Below are positions 11,181-23,471 of a stretch of DNA of 64,000 bases, piece after piece. Under the pieces are notes generated by a model that saw nothing but the letters and a program-made list of their open reading frames with translations, did not search any database and was not told where the DNA came from. Both the position numbers and the translations under genes were made by a program. The DNA comes from Diphasiastrum complanatum. Its lineage: Eukaryota > Streptophyta > Lycopodiopsida > Lycopodiales > Lycopodiaceae. The stretch spans positions 6,879,990 to 6,943,989 of the forward strand of contig CM055094.1 of assembly GCA_029204225.1 (NCBI GenBank). The letters are read 5' to 3'. Every line of letters begins with the position of its first letter. Within the stretch, counting starts at the first letter, position 1.

Positions 11181-11966
11181 TGTCAAAAATGGTGAACTCC
11201 TACAACCTTGTCGCAACACGAACAAGACACGAAGGTCAAACGAGAACAATTCGTGACAGTTAACATGTCTTTGAATCGAGGCACGAATGATTCGCAAATC
11301 AATCGCGAATCGTAAACACACCTCCAAGACCACAAACCACAAACCGCAAAAGGGGTGTAGAACGAAGACTACAAAAAGAATGAAAAGAACGAAACAAACA
11401 AAGAGAAATCCTTCACGCTGCCAGCTGGCAGCTCAACGGGCTTCATGCCCAGCTGAAATGAATAGCAACGACGGAGACTAACTAACTAGTTAATTAGCGT
11501 TAACTAGTCTTGTGATTTTACGTTTAGCTATCTTGTAAACTCCACATGGTGGAGGTATAAACAATCCTCTCTGGATCATAACTGCAAGTAGAGAGGTAGT
11601 GAATACAGGGATCTGTAAGAAACAAAGAGAGACTTAGCGAATGGAGTAAGATAACAAAAATACCATAGCTGTGTATGAAAGTCTACCAACGAGCAAAACA
11701 CAGTGAAAGAGTAGAGAGTCAATCTGCCAACGAGCGAGACACTGACGATCTTGCTCTGAAACGAAACTGACTATATAGTCGCTCTATTTTGTGTATCTCT
11801 TTGTCTTGTGCTGTGTCTCTTGATTGCTAGAATAAAATATGTTCTGTGATGCATAATCGAGTGTCTGGGATCCTGTAAGGGCTTTCGCACGAAAAAAAAA
11901 TTCAAAGAAGGAAAATTGTTTGCGAATCAGAAGAGAGAAGACGAACACGAAAGAGTCTCTTCGTCA
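11181..11966 (+). repeat. 3' LTR of copia element C (right edge uncertain)
   Basis: It starts TGTCAAAAATGG immediately after a purine tract (CAAGAGGGAG) that fits a polypurine tract. The sequence is rich in CGAA words. A TATA-like element (GGTATAAAC) lies near 11555. The right end is either near 11889 or at 11966, where homology to the inverted family 1 gag begins; no clear terminal inverted repeat resolves it. Confidence 0.65.
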
Positions 11967-12523
11967 TTGATCAAGATCTCTTGAAGATCCATCAAACTTG
12001 GAAAAGTTCTTTGAATGGCAAGACTTTGTACAATGTTAGCATGAGCATCCAACAAACCATTAAGAATAACTTGAACAAGCTCTCCTTCCTTAATGCTCTC
12101 ATCAATGCAAGATAACTCATCATTCAAAGCCTTCACTCTCAAAACAAAAATATTTGGACTCTCTTCATTCTTTTGCAAACTTTGAAAGATTTGTCTTCTT
12201 AGAGTCAACATTCTAGAAGTAATATTGGATTCATAAAGCGATTTTAATGAATCCCAAGCATCCTTTTATGAAGTACTCTTGCGAACTTCCTTGAGAAGTT
12301 CATTGGTAACATTCATCTTTATCATGTGTAGAAGAGTTGTTTTAGCTCTCTTGTCATACCTCAATTGTTCTTGTTGTGTTGTTGGCCTCTCCTCCAAACC
12401 TACAACAATATCCAAAACATCATTCATCTTAAGAAGTAATTCCATCCTCACTTTCCACAATGAATAGTTGCTTGAGGTAAGCCTATCATTGCCTTCCAAC
12501 ATGTATCCACTTGATGTAGCCAT
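11967..12523 (-). pseudogene. Ty1/copia gag, family 1 copy B (truncated)
   Basis: Starts at ATG 12523 (MATSSGYMLEGNDRL), then SNYSLWKVRMELLLKMN, and is collinear with copy A at 14-883. It carries one in-frame TAA near 12268 and is otherwise open for about 185 codons. It is cut at a position equivalent to LQEILINDEE by the LTR end of element C, so the zinc knuckle and everything downstream are lost. Gag packages element RNA; this copy could not. Confidence 0.88.
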
Positions 12524-13111
12524 GTTGCAATGACTTAATCCTTCTCTTTCAACCTGTTCCAATGCACAAAGCACTCTTTTGAAACACAACAAATGTTTCC
12601 AAAAAGAAATCACAAAGATATGGAACCTCTCAATTATCTTCTAGCACTTATTCTAGCAAGTCAACAAATAGAATGTAGAAATCTTGATGAACCTATGATC
12701 TATTCTCAATCTAATGACTCTTGCCACTTCATAAGATTGAAACACACTCTAATGAGGCTCAGTATCCTCACAAAATAGAGATCCAATCAAAATTAGGGGT
12801 TTTGACAAAATCACAAAAAAATGAATATTTCAAATTCTACATGCAATTGCTGCAAACTTGATATAGAATCTTGTAGTCTCAATTGAGACTTTCCTAATGC
12901 ATCCATAATTGGCTATTTCAAGCAAGTATGGTGTGAAATTGGAATTCCTCAAGCTCTTTGACCTAAAATTAGTTTTGATCTACAAAAGATCCAATCTACA
13001 TATGCAAGAAACTCGATTTTTGAGTAGAAGTCAATCTGGCATGCTCTAGCATTGATATCTCTTCCAAATCCTTGATAGATGTGCTTGATCCTTTCAAAAC
13101 CTGAAACACAA
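12524..13111 (-). other. Leader of family 1 copy B
   Basis: Non-coding leader between the primer-binding site and gag, aligned by eye with 884-1470. No additional feature was recognised. Confidence 0.7.
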
Positions 13112-13123
13112 GCTCTGATACCA
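13112..13123 (-). other. Primer-binding site (initiator-Met tRNA), family 1 copy B
   Basis: Minus strand reads TGGTATCAGAGC directly next to the LTR end at 13124. Confidence 0.92.
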
Positions 13124-13882
<759 letters not shown>

Positions 13883-14180
13883 GATATTACCTGTTGAGAT
13901 TGAGCTTGTCTCTGTCAAGGATACATACTTGTTCTTTGTTGTATCAGATGTTCCAAAAAAGTAATAAGCGTACTCTAATAGCTTTTCACATGTGTGAAAC
14001 TAGCAAGGCAAAGTTTTGATCATATTTGATTGTTCTTGTTAGATTTCTTGATGTAGATTTGATCTAATGCTATCTAATCTTGTATAGATGAGTAGATCAA
14101 TCTAATCTAACACCCAATCACTCTTGTGGATCTGATTTGGATCCATTCTTGGTCCTTTTTCAATTATGAGATTCGAAACT
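13883..14180. other. Gap between family 1 LTR and copia element D
   Basis: No coding. A near-palindrome TTTCACATGTGTGAAA sits at 13984-13999, resembling the LTR motif. AT-rich and otherwise unremarkable. Confidence 0.5.
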
Positions 14181-15053
14181 GCAAAATCCTCAAGTTCAAC
14201 AACAAGAACAACTAGCAGCTGGACCAACAAGCAAAGTAGCAGAAACATTAAAGAAACCTAATGATAAAGATGAGTAGATTGCATTCATGGTAAAAAATAA
14301 ATATGTCCAGCAACATGAAGAATGGTTCTTTGATTTCGGAGCTACACAACATATGACAAGCCGTCAAGAATTGTTACATGACTATTCAACCTATAGTAAA
14401 AAGAAGTTCATTCACCTTGGAGACAATAGCAATCCAAACTCATTTCAGAAGTTTTTTGTGTCCCAAATCTTGCAACAAACCTGTTTTCTATCACTGATTT
14501 AGAACATAGAGTTTGAATCAGTCTCATGTAAAATTTTTGATAAGGCAAATACAGTCTTTGCATTTGGAAAAAGACAAGGATATATTTATAGGCTTACTCA
14601 TTGTTATTCTGTGATTGACCATGCTTTAAACGCTCAGTCTTGATCAATAGAGAATTAATTTGGCATTATAGACTTGAGCATTTGAATCATGCATCTATTG
14701 CTAATATGTCTAAGCATTTTTTAGTTCTTGATCTTGATTTTTTAAGTAGGAACTTCGTTCATCTAGTTTGCCCAAGTTGTATTATAGAAAAGTAGATTTT
14801 AAGACCTTTTTAATCAAATCAAAAACACATATCCAAAAATCTCTTAGGCATAATTCATTCAGATATATGTGGCCCAATGCAAATACCATCATTACTTAAT
14901 GCTAAATTATTTATTGCATTTATTGATGACTATTCAAGAAGAGTTGTTGTATATTTCATGAAGCACAAATCTAAAGCCTTTCACTTTTTCAAGATCTATA
15001 AAGAGCATGTTGAGCTATAGCTGAAAAAACAAAACGTTTCTATTACCAAAGCT
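14181..15053 (+). pseudogene. Ty1/copia protease and integrase N-terminal half, element D
   Basis: Protease region WFFDFGATQHMTSRQE near 14325, where the catalytic DSG is DFG. The pre-integrase block is degenerate (LIWHYRLEHLNHASIANMS), and the integrase start IHSDICGPM near 14850 leads into AFIDDYSRRVVVYFMK. Several stops are present. The frame stops at ITKAL, at the left edge of an inserted 726-bp sequence, and continues at 15785. The inactive protease and the stops make this a pseudogene. Confidence 0.87.
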
Positions 15054-15779
15054 TTGCTAGCTTTCAGCTCTCAGTCTGACGAAAAGAAGTGAAAATGTCG
15101 CGAACATCATGAAAAGACACGAAGCAAAAATCTTCGCGATCACCTTGACGAAGAGACACGAATGCAAAAAGTTCGCGAAAGAAAATTTTTTGTGATGCAG
15201 CAGGAGAAAGTCAGACGACGCGAAAGTCAAACGGCTCGAAGCGACACAAAAATCTTCGCGACACTTTTCGACCTTCACACTCCAAAGGATCAGGAAGATC
15301 ATGCAAGTAGCTAGAAGTACAAAAACCTCTGATATGATATGATGATGTCAACGAAAGAGTGTTAGGACGTGCCTAACCCACCTTTCTTGTAATCCATAAT
15401 TAGTTATAGATTGTTTAGTCTATCTAATCTAGTGCGCTACTCCGAATGTATACATACACACAAAAATACAGACTACATAAAAGAAGTCCACCTACGAGCG
15501 AGACAAGTTTTTGTAAGCAAGATCCACAGAGATCCGAGAAGTCCACTAGTAAGCCTAGACAATACTCGTGGGAGAGCACTGCTTCTCTCACGCCAACCAG
15601 CTATGTGGGTCTATCATACAACGCACGAAAAGCTACAACAATGTCAATATCAGAGCTTATTCAAGTTTCGTTTCGTTTCGTCCATCGCTTTGTTTCATCT
15701 AGTTTCGTTCGAGAGCCTGATTGATATTTGCAATTAGCGTTACCCACATAATTCGCATCATAGACAAGAAGGAATATCA
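15054..15779. mobile_element. 726-bp insertion in element D integrase (solo-LTR-like)
   Basis: It separates ITKAL from KALRTDNGGEY of a single integrase. AAGCT occurs at 15049-15053 and again at 15780-15784, consistent with a 5-bp target-site duplication. The insert ends in CA and begins TTGCTAGC (TG if the duplication is shifted by one). It is rich in TCGCGA and CGAA words, reminiscent in composition of the element C LTR, but the two do not clearly align. Family unknown; no internal coding was found. Confidence 0.68.
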
Positions 15780-15784
15780 AAGCT

Positions 15785-16020
15785 CTTAGGACTGACAATG
15801 GTGGTGAATACATATCCAATGCATTCAAGAAGTTTTGCTTAACCAATGGGATTCAACACCAATTTACAACTTCCTACTCTCCACAATTCAATGGACTTGC
15901 TGAAAGGAAAAATAGAACCTTGGTTGAATCTGCCAAATGCATTATTGCTCATGCATCATTACCTAAATCTTTTTGATAGCAAGCTATTTTTATCTACAGA
16001 ATCAATCTTCAACCAAAGAA
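15785..16020 (+). pseudogene. Element D integrase, second half (truncated)
   Basis: Resumes with LRTDNGGEYISNAF (second catalytic Asp) and QFNGLAERKNRTLVES (catalytic Glu), needing a frameshift. It is lost after LPKSF near 15970. RT and RNase H are absent. Confidence 0.85.
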
Positions 16021-16215
16021 GTGTTAGATTATTCTCTTTTCTACTAATCGACTAATCGGTTTTTAATCTTCATCCAATTGTTTATCCAATTCTGCGAATT
16101 TTTCCGTGTCTTTATACAGTCTGCAAAATTACAAATGTTTTTAAACAATCTGTAGAAATACACGAAGTTTGACAACAATGTCGCATTTTCTCTCTCTACA
16201 AACCCGACAGTGTTG

Positions 16216-16455
16216 TTTGTCAGGAATCTTGTATAAAAATATAGTGTCGGCTTTTTCGCATTTTTTGCTTGTCAATAATTACATGTAAAAATGCAATGTC
16301 ACCTTTTTTCACATTTTTTGCCTGTCGGAATTACATGTAAAAATGCAGTGTCACCTTTTTCGCATTTTTCGCCTGTCAGGAATTACGTGCAAAAATGCAG
16401 TGTCGTCTTGTCAAAAATTACGAGTAAAAATGCAGTGTCACATTTTTTGCCTGTG
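16216..16455. repeat. Tandem array of about five 36-53 bp units, each able to form a hairpin
   Basis: Units carry GTAAAAATGCAGTGTC followed by CTTTTTCGCATTTTT and CCTGTCAGGAATTA; the anchor AAAAATGC occurs near 16235, 16287, 16340, 16391 and 16426. Within a unit AAAAATGC and GCATTTTT are inverted, giving an 8-bp stem. It lies upstream of a copia primer-binding site, so it is probably in the U3 part of the LTR ending at 17232. Confidence 0.8.
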
Positions 16456-17232
16456 GCAGTTTACGTTCATTTATGCAGAATGATAGTTTACATTCATTTA
16501 TGCAGACAGACTGTTTACGGCCAATTGTCACCACTTATCAACAAGCAACTTCTGAGAAGAACTGGATGAACTCCAACAGACTCTAGCCAACTAGCAATCA
16601 CATTTGATGACCTAATCACTTAGTATAAATTAGTTGTTCATACATCTTATTATCAGTGATCAAGCAAAAAGATCAACATTGTGAATTGTGAAGGAGTTGA
16701 GTGTTATTACACGACGCTTCCTGCGCTCTCATCAAGCAGATTGTTGACGATCAAAAAGTATTGTTGGTAGCTCTCTATCAAGCTTTCAAGCTTGAACTCT
16801 CTTGAGCATTCTAGCTCAGTCTTTTAGAGATTCTTTTAGAGTTGCTATTGCGCTACTGCTTATCAACAGAGTTGCTTATTTCATACTGATTCTCAATTAC
16901 TTAGAGACAACCTTAGAGTGTGTGGTTCTATCTGCTATTGTCTTGCATTCATTAGCATCTGATTTTGTTTTTCTGAATCAATACTATTTTCTTATTGCAT
17001 TCAGTTTGTGTTAGAATGCATGCATCTCTATATTGCTTTTGTAACTGATAGAAATTGTCTGAGAATTCAATACTTTATGTTTGGCTACATAATCACTTAG
17101 TATCTAGCAAAAGTTAGTTGCTAGAGATTGAACGTGATTTCCATCACTACTGCTTTGTTCAATTTTTGATAGGCGTAGTCATGCATTGGAAGTAGAAAGT
17201 TTCCATATTCTATTACTCACCTATTACTGACA
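16456..17232 (+). repeat. LTR of a copia element, right end defined, left end uncertain
   Basis: The right end ACTGACA abuts the primer-binding site at 17233. The left end may lie further left and include the hairpin array from 16216. There is no coding. The array plus this sequence fits U3-R-U5 of the element whose gag begins at 17440. Confidence 0.7.
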
Positions 17233-17244
17233 TGGTATCAGAGC
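17233..17244 (+). other. Primer-binding site (initiator-Met tRNA)
   Basis: TGGTATCAGAGC immediately after the LTR terminus CA. Confidence 0.92.
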
Positions 17245-17439
17245 GTTGATTCTTCTTCAAGGCCTAATACTATTTCGATATCAGAGTGAAAAGCTCTAAT
17301 ACTTGATATCTTTTGCAATATCAAATTGATATCATATTCTTCAGTTCCTTTCATTCTTGTAGTATCAAAGAATTGATTTCCTGTTGTTGGCATCACTACA
17401 TCTTAGTATCATTGATACAATCGGCAGACTAAGCTCCAA

Positions 17440-17634
17440 ATGGATTCTCAAAGTAAAGCTGGTCTTATCGCAAACAAGCTGAATGGATCCAATTATCATT
17501 TGTGGAAATTTAAGATGAAGACCTTGCTAATCGCCAACGAGTTATGGGATGTTGTTATAGGTATTGAGATGAAACTTGAAGACAACAGATAAGACTCAAA
17601 ATGGAAATTGAAGGATAGTAAAGCTTTAATACCG
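17440..17634 (+). pseudogene. Ty1/copia gag N-terminus (truncated)
   Basis: ATG at 17440 gives MDSQSKAGLIANKLNGSNYH, then LWKFKMKTLLIANELWDVV, the standard start of a copia gag. A TAA follows at about codon 51, with recognisable gag residues (WKLKDSKALI) after it. The element is cut at 17635 by a family 1 LTR scrap. Distance from the primer-binding site (about 200 bp) is normal for a copia leader. Confidence 0.85.
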
Positions 17635-17743
17635 TAGCTTACTATTTTTGTACGGACATCAACTTCATCATATCATTTGTTTGTCTTTCTAACCAAAGAT
17701 CAAGTTATGGATTTGGATCTTAATTGATCCAAAATTCTTCACA
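17635..17743 (+). repeat. Family 1 LTR scrap (3' end only)
   Basis: Reverse complement of the left end of the LTR at 13124: it contains CTAACCAAAGATCAAGTTAT and ends AAATTCTTCACA. No primer-binding site follows, so it derives from a 3' LTR or was cut on both sides. Confidence 0.82.
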
Positions 17744-18061
17744 ATAGCTTATTGCAATTACATTATTTTCTTCAAATATTATGACTTGTAGCTCCAAAAA
17801 TAAAACATTGCAAATAGATTGCTAGGTATAGGCTCAGTCCAACTAGACAATGAAGCATACCTAGCACATTAGTATGATTGAATTGTCCACTCCAGCTCTA
17901 AAGATCCAATATAGTACTGTCATAAATACATTTTCCAAAGGAATAACACCAATGAAGTCTCATTTTATTTCTGCTACAGGGTTAGGAATTTCAAATTCAT
18001 CAAATTTTTTCATACCATGTAAACCAATTGTGCCAAAGGTTCTCTTTGACTTTTGAGCTTT
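17744..18061. other. Gene-free AT-rich stretch
   Basis: No gene, repeat or element edge was recognised. Confidence 0.4.
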
Positions 18062-18086
18062 TACCCTAAACCCTAAACCCTAAACT
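18062..18086. repeat. Interstitial telomere-like CCCTAAA repeat
   Basis: About three and a half units of the plant telomere heptamer (ACCCTAAACCCTAAACCC core). Too short to mark a chromosome end; a scar or chance origin is possible. Confidence 0.8.
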
Positions 18087-18094
18087 CTACACGT

Positions 18095-18266
18095 CTGGGA
18101 TGAAGGGCGAGTATGTGCTCAAGATGCTGGCCTTTGTAGTGAAATTACTCACCACAAGGATGAAAGTTTCAACTCTATGACTGGGATGAAGGGCGAGCAC
18201 GTGCTAAAGATGCTCGCCTTTGCCATTAAAACTGCTCGTCGAGAAATGCTTGCCAAAAATCATCCC
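18095..18266. repeat. 86-bp tandem duplication
   Basis: Two copies starting at CTGGGATGAAGGGCGAG (18095 and 18181), both followed by GTGCT(C/A)AAGATGCT(G/C)GCCTTTG. Divergent in their second halves. Confidence 0.78.
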
Positions 18267-18419
18267 CCCTCACAGTGGAGACCCAAGCTTAAATCCTACT
18301 CTCTATGTGTGGAAAAGGGACATCTAAGAGCCAGGTCAAAATTGGCTTACCCTAGATTGTGCATTTATACTCTGTATGTTGCCATGATGATGCAAACGTA
18401 AAAGTGGCAAAAGAAAAAT

Positions 18420-20640
18420 GTTCATTCTCTCAATCTTTAATATATTTTGTTTCATTCTCTTAGCTTGAACTAGCATCATCTTATGCACAACATACATTGT
18501 GCATTCAAAGGAAAGCCAAGTGAAGTTTGGAGCCCAAGGCTCCAAGATATCCCAATCCCACAACAAATGAGATTCAAGTATAGCTCAACTATGATGTAGT
18601 AGCAACTGTTATTCAATTTGACTACTATAGGGTATTGAAATTTGATTTGTTTTATAGACAATGATAAGTGATGCAACTAATTTCATTTCGCATAAAATAT
18701 ATACCTTACATCACAAAGTGAGGACGAGCCAAGGAACACAAGGCTACTAATGTATACTCACACAACATTCAACATTTAACATGGGCATGGTTTCGATTCT
18801 CAATCCAACTCAATTACCATGGATGACTTAATCTTTAATTTTCAAAAGTTGCATATAATTCTATGAGGCTCATCCTACTTCCACAAGGGAAGGGCCTTTC
18901 TATATGTATTTAATGTTCTGATAGTTGGCAAGGCCCAACATATTCTTGGTTCAAGTATTGTTTAGGCATCTAGACTCATTACCACATGCACTTGATGCAC
19001 CTTCAAGATGAGCCTCCACTTTTGGAAGGGCAAGCCTTGGTGAACTCATTTATTGTTGTGAGCTTGCACTTCCAACATGTGCCTTAATTGTCGTCATTAT
19101 CATGATTTTTCTTATTTGGCAAGTAAGAGACATTTTTTTTGAATGTTGGCTAAGGATCTAACTCTAGTTAAATTAGTTTTTAGACAGTGCACACACCAAG
19201 AAACTGCATATTTTGAAATCTAAAACCAACTCCTCAGTGGACACATCTAAAACCAACTCCTCGGTGGACACATCTAGATCTTGTTAACTTCTTGGTAGTT
19301 TGACCCAAAAATGATTCATGTGACCACTCTTCCATGTAAGTAGTCCCCCTATTCAAAAATAAGAAGGGTGGGCACATCTAGCTTGGGTTGACTTCTTGGA
19401 AGCTCAACCCCAAATAGATTCATTTGACCACCCTTTCCTCTTAAGTAATTCCCTTTTCAAAATAAAAAGAATCTCAGAAAGAAGTATGTATTAGGTAGTG
19501 GCAGGGGGGCTTGCACAAAATGAGCTGAGCCTCGTGTGTGGTGAGCAGGTTGGAATTTGACGTGCACCCCTCCCTACCTTTCACTCGGATGTTTTTTTTT
19601 TTTTTTTTACCTTTCAGATGACATGTATAATGTAAGGGCCAAATAATATTAGTATGAACCTTTCAACCACTTAATACATATATTTTTGTTATATTTTACA
19701 ATATAATTTTATAATTTTCAAGCTAGCATGACATTTCACTTTTTAAAGTTACCTTTCAAATGGAAGGGCAATTTTTAAGTTTGCCATTCAAATGACATGC
19801 AATTGGAATTTTTGCAGTTTTTTGAAAGGCAAACTATCCTTTGACGTGCACTGTATCTTGCAAATGCCAAGCCTTGTGGTGCGGCTATAGCGGATATAGG
19901 GCTTGACATATTGGAGAGCTTCTATAGAATCTAGGTGCAACATACAAGGGAGCTATTGTGGCTCATGCAAAACTATAGATACAAGGCTCAACATACAAAG
20001 GGAACTATTGTGCTCGACATATGGGAGAGAGAGTGCTCGCCCTTAGTTGAGCCTTCAAGGCACTACCCTCCTTTTTGGCCCCAGCCCAATGTCATTGCGC
20101 CATGTGGCACGGGCAGGGGCAGCAAATGGCCACCAAAAATTTGAAATTCTTGGTGGGCCTCAAAATCCCCATGAACCTAGCTAGGTGCACGCGACCCTCG
20201 ACGCACGAAGATAGAGTAATTTTCAGTATATACGTAGCAGTTGGAGGAACTGCAAGGACCTTCTGGGATAAAGAAACACGTGTTGGGCAGAGTTTGTGGG
20301 TAGGTTTCTGTGAATATAAACTTAATTTTTTGATTAAAAAAAAAACGTGTGGCTGTGATTCAGCTGGGGCCAGATTGGGAAGTGCGTCCAAGATGCAGGG
20401 CTCCCCCTTTCCGCTCAGGGACGTAGGTGTCAATAAATTTTGATCCTCCATACATCAATTCAAAATTATACGTGATTATGAGTGCACGCTATTAAATATA
20501 TCATGTGATGTGTGTGTCCTCATATGACTGGTCAATAATGTATTTTGGGATCCTATTGTTGCTAGGAATAAGAATGAAATGCAAAGCCATGACCCACCCA
20601 CCCACCCACCCAAATTCCAAGCAAAACCCCACCAACAGCG
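18420..20640. other. Gene-free region with small tandem duplications
   Basis: No supported gene. It contains a 27-bp tandem pair at 19222-19275 and a divergent tandem pair of about 104 bp at 19269-19470 (both units start near CACATCTAG and carry GACTTCTTGG and TTGACC). A run of T lies near 19592, and a CCCA microsatellite at about 20594-20611. Confidence 0.6.
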
Positions 20641-21220
20641 TGTGCTAGGGTTTTGCCTCACATTCAAATTGCATGGTCAATAACAACCCTCCAACAACAG
20701 TCATTCGTGCCCTTGGAGGAACCCCCCCCCCCCCCCCCCCCCCCTCCGTGCCTCCCGGGTCTTTCTCTCGCTTTCTCTCTCGATCCTTGTGTTTTTGGCG
20801 TTTTCAGCGTCGGCAGCAGCATACACGCCAAGGTGCGCTGCCCTCTCTTCTCCTCTCCCTCTCCCTCTCCCTTCTTCATCATCTTCTTCATATTATTTGT
20901 GCTGTTTCTTCCCATTTCGATCGCAGCGCTCCCCTTTCCCTCTTTTCCTTTCTTTATTCTCACATACCCATACTAATCATAGCTTCTCAGCAAACCCTAA
21001 GAGCAGAGCAGGCCCTATTGATCCTGCCGTCTCCCCTCTTCTCAGCATGCAAACCACTTTTCCGGATAGCTCACCACCCTTGAATCCTAGCATTGCTTGC
21101 AATTTCGCTGCCTTGCTACCCTGCCTGGTTTTGGAGTGAGTGAGAGCAACCTTGGGGTTAGGTTCTGGCCACTGTGTGTTTGGGAGTGGGTTGCTTTGCT
21201 TGCAGAGAGTGTAGGAGGAG
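20641..21220 (+). promoter_or_regulatory. Promoter/5' UTR region of the Alfin1-like gene
   Basis: Sequence becomes pyrimidine-rich, with a poly-C tract near 20724-20744, many CTCTC and TCTTC patches (Y-patch style) at 20760-20960, and a telo-box AAACCCTAA at 20992-21000. These are common in promoters and leaders of broadly expressed plant genes. No convincing TATA box was identified. The long overlapping open frames here are composition artefacts. Confidence 0.55.
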
Positions 21221-23440
21221 ATGGAAGGTGGGGCAGTGGCTTTTAGCAACCCCCGCACTGTCAAAGATGTCTTTAAAGACTTCAAGAACAGAAGAGCTGG
21301 AATTCTTAAGGCTCTAACTAATGGTAAGCTACTTATTTCATATTATATCAATAGCGCGGTTGAGTAGCCTGTGTGCCTCGCCTCGATGTCTATGGTATTG
21401 GCAACGAGCTCGCCGTATCGTGTCAGCTGCACAAGATGCAGAACCGTATGCCATACCGTGGAAGTGGCTTAAAGGGATGATTTGATTTTATGCATGACCA
21501 CTTGAAATTTTCTCAATGGTTGGTGATGAAAACGTCTATTGTCCCTTTAAGTGACGAGGGTAGTGGTGAGGCATACAGTGAGCTACGGCCATATGGTGAA
21601 AAGCAATTTCGGGCAATTTTGGGTCAAGTAATTTGTGGCAATATGCATATTTTGCACCCATATGCGCATTCTGGTTCCCATGTATACATCCGTAAGCCAA
21701 TGGTTCGAATTATTATGTTCCATGTGGCATTTTGCAGTTGGCTAATTGCCAGAATGTGCAATCCCATTGTGACTATGCTTGTAGCTAAAGTTATTTGTAA
21801 ATTTACCTAACAGCTCCTTTAGTTGTAAGCTCATATAAAAACTGAAGCAATTAGCTGTTGAAAGGGAGTAGGGTTTCGTAGATTGTACGTCCTACTTATG
21901 GAGTTATCCGGATTGGAACTCCCAACCTTAAGGAAAGGAGATATTCACCAACAAGCTACTTGTTGCGGACCGAGTTTCTAAATTCATTTGTTTTCTATTG
22001 CTTGTGGTTTTGCAGATGTTGAAACTTTTACACGGATCTGCGATCCAGGTGTGTTATATAAATAACTTCCAATTCTATACAGATAATTGATTGTTTCAAT
22101 GGTTGGCTATTGGTTCTGAAAAGTGTATGCATACTGCGTTTGGCCTAATCGAGTTACAGTCAGTTTTCTTTTGAAGTAAATTGTCTAGTGCCATTGGATC
22201 GACGAGCAAGCCATATAAAAGATATTATCATTACCTAGTTAAATTGAAAACCAAGGGATGTTCTCTGTTGCCGTATGTTAAAGCTACACCCTTTGTGACC
22301 ATGATCAATGCCTGTGCAAGTAAATAATCACCCATTATAGTATATCCATGCTGTTATTGGCGGGAACTATTTGTCAATGGAATCTTTGCTGGGCTTACAG
22401 GGTTTCAACTCTGCAAGTTAGAATCGTTATGTCTCGTGTTATCAGATTAGGAGCCTTCTCTAATTCTGACACACTATGCTGGGGAAATGTTACATGCCGA
22501 TTTGAACTGGCCGATTCTTACCGATTCGAACCGGCAGGCCAGGTTCGAATCGGAAAACGGTTCGGAATAAACAGTGATTCTTCTTGTGATGTTGCATAAG
22601 CGACAAAACTTCATCTGGCTTTCTCATATAGCTTAGGAAATCCCTCACAAATATGGGAAGAGCGAAACAAATAGCAAAAAGCGAAACTATTTATTATGAT
22701 CATTGTTTCTCTCATGCAGAAGAAATAAGTGACGCATATAAAACCTACACTAATGTGTCTAAATGTTTCAATAGAGGAAGCCAAAAAATTGATCTACAAT
22801 CCAAAATTCGCGTATGAAGTTCCAAGTATTGTCTGATAGACCAACAAATGCTTTCGTAAAATCCACTTGTTTGATAGCAATGAAACACAAACCCATCCTG
22901 GATGTCATTTAATTAATATACCTGACATGAAATTTTCTTGATTTAGAAACAGTTGTGATAAGCCACAGTCATAATGTCTACAAAGTAGTCGGGAATATTG
23001 AAATGGCAAATGGTAAATGCATAAATATCATCAAAATTGTAAAAATTTTAACTCAATATTGATATTAGATAATCGACTTTAAATGATATCAGCCTACTGT
23101 CTTCAAAGTTCATAATCCATAATACATATGAGTCCAATGTAATGCTACATGTCTGATGATATGTAAACAACTCATCAATACTGTGTACTATCTACTAGTA
23201 ACTAATTTACACTCTAAGCTCTCCTAGCTCTAAGCCTCCTCCGAGTAGGTGTTGTGGAGCCTGCTGTGGTCTCCTCTCAAAGATCAAGGGCGAAGTCCTC
23301 ATCAGAGGCCGCGGTATGATGCCCCTCATCCTCACCCTCGCTCTTCTCGGACTCCTCCTATGAGGACTTTGACCCTGACGAAGCCTTAGGCTCAAACTCG
23401 TCATTAGGGCTGTGAGCACAAGAGCTCGTACCCTCTCTCC

Positions 23441-23471
<31 letters not shown>

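Noticed and set aside
20075-20451. Frames of about 120 codons on both strands
   Set aside because: Mutually overlapping, no recognisable protein, and no splice or start context support.
20653-21139. Several overlapping plus and minus frames of 99-136 codons upstream of the Alfin1-like start
   Set aside because: They arise from poly-C and CT-rich leader sequence, conflict with each other and show no family likeness.
21700-21730. tRNA B-box-like GGTTCGAATTATT
   Set aside because: No A-box or cloverleaf could be built around it; it lies inside Alfin1-like intron 1.
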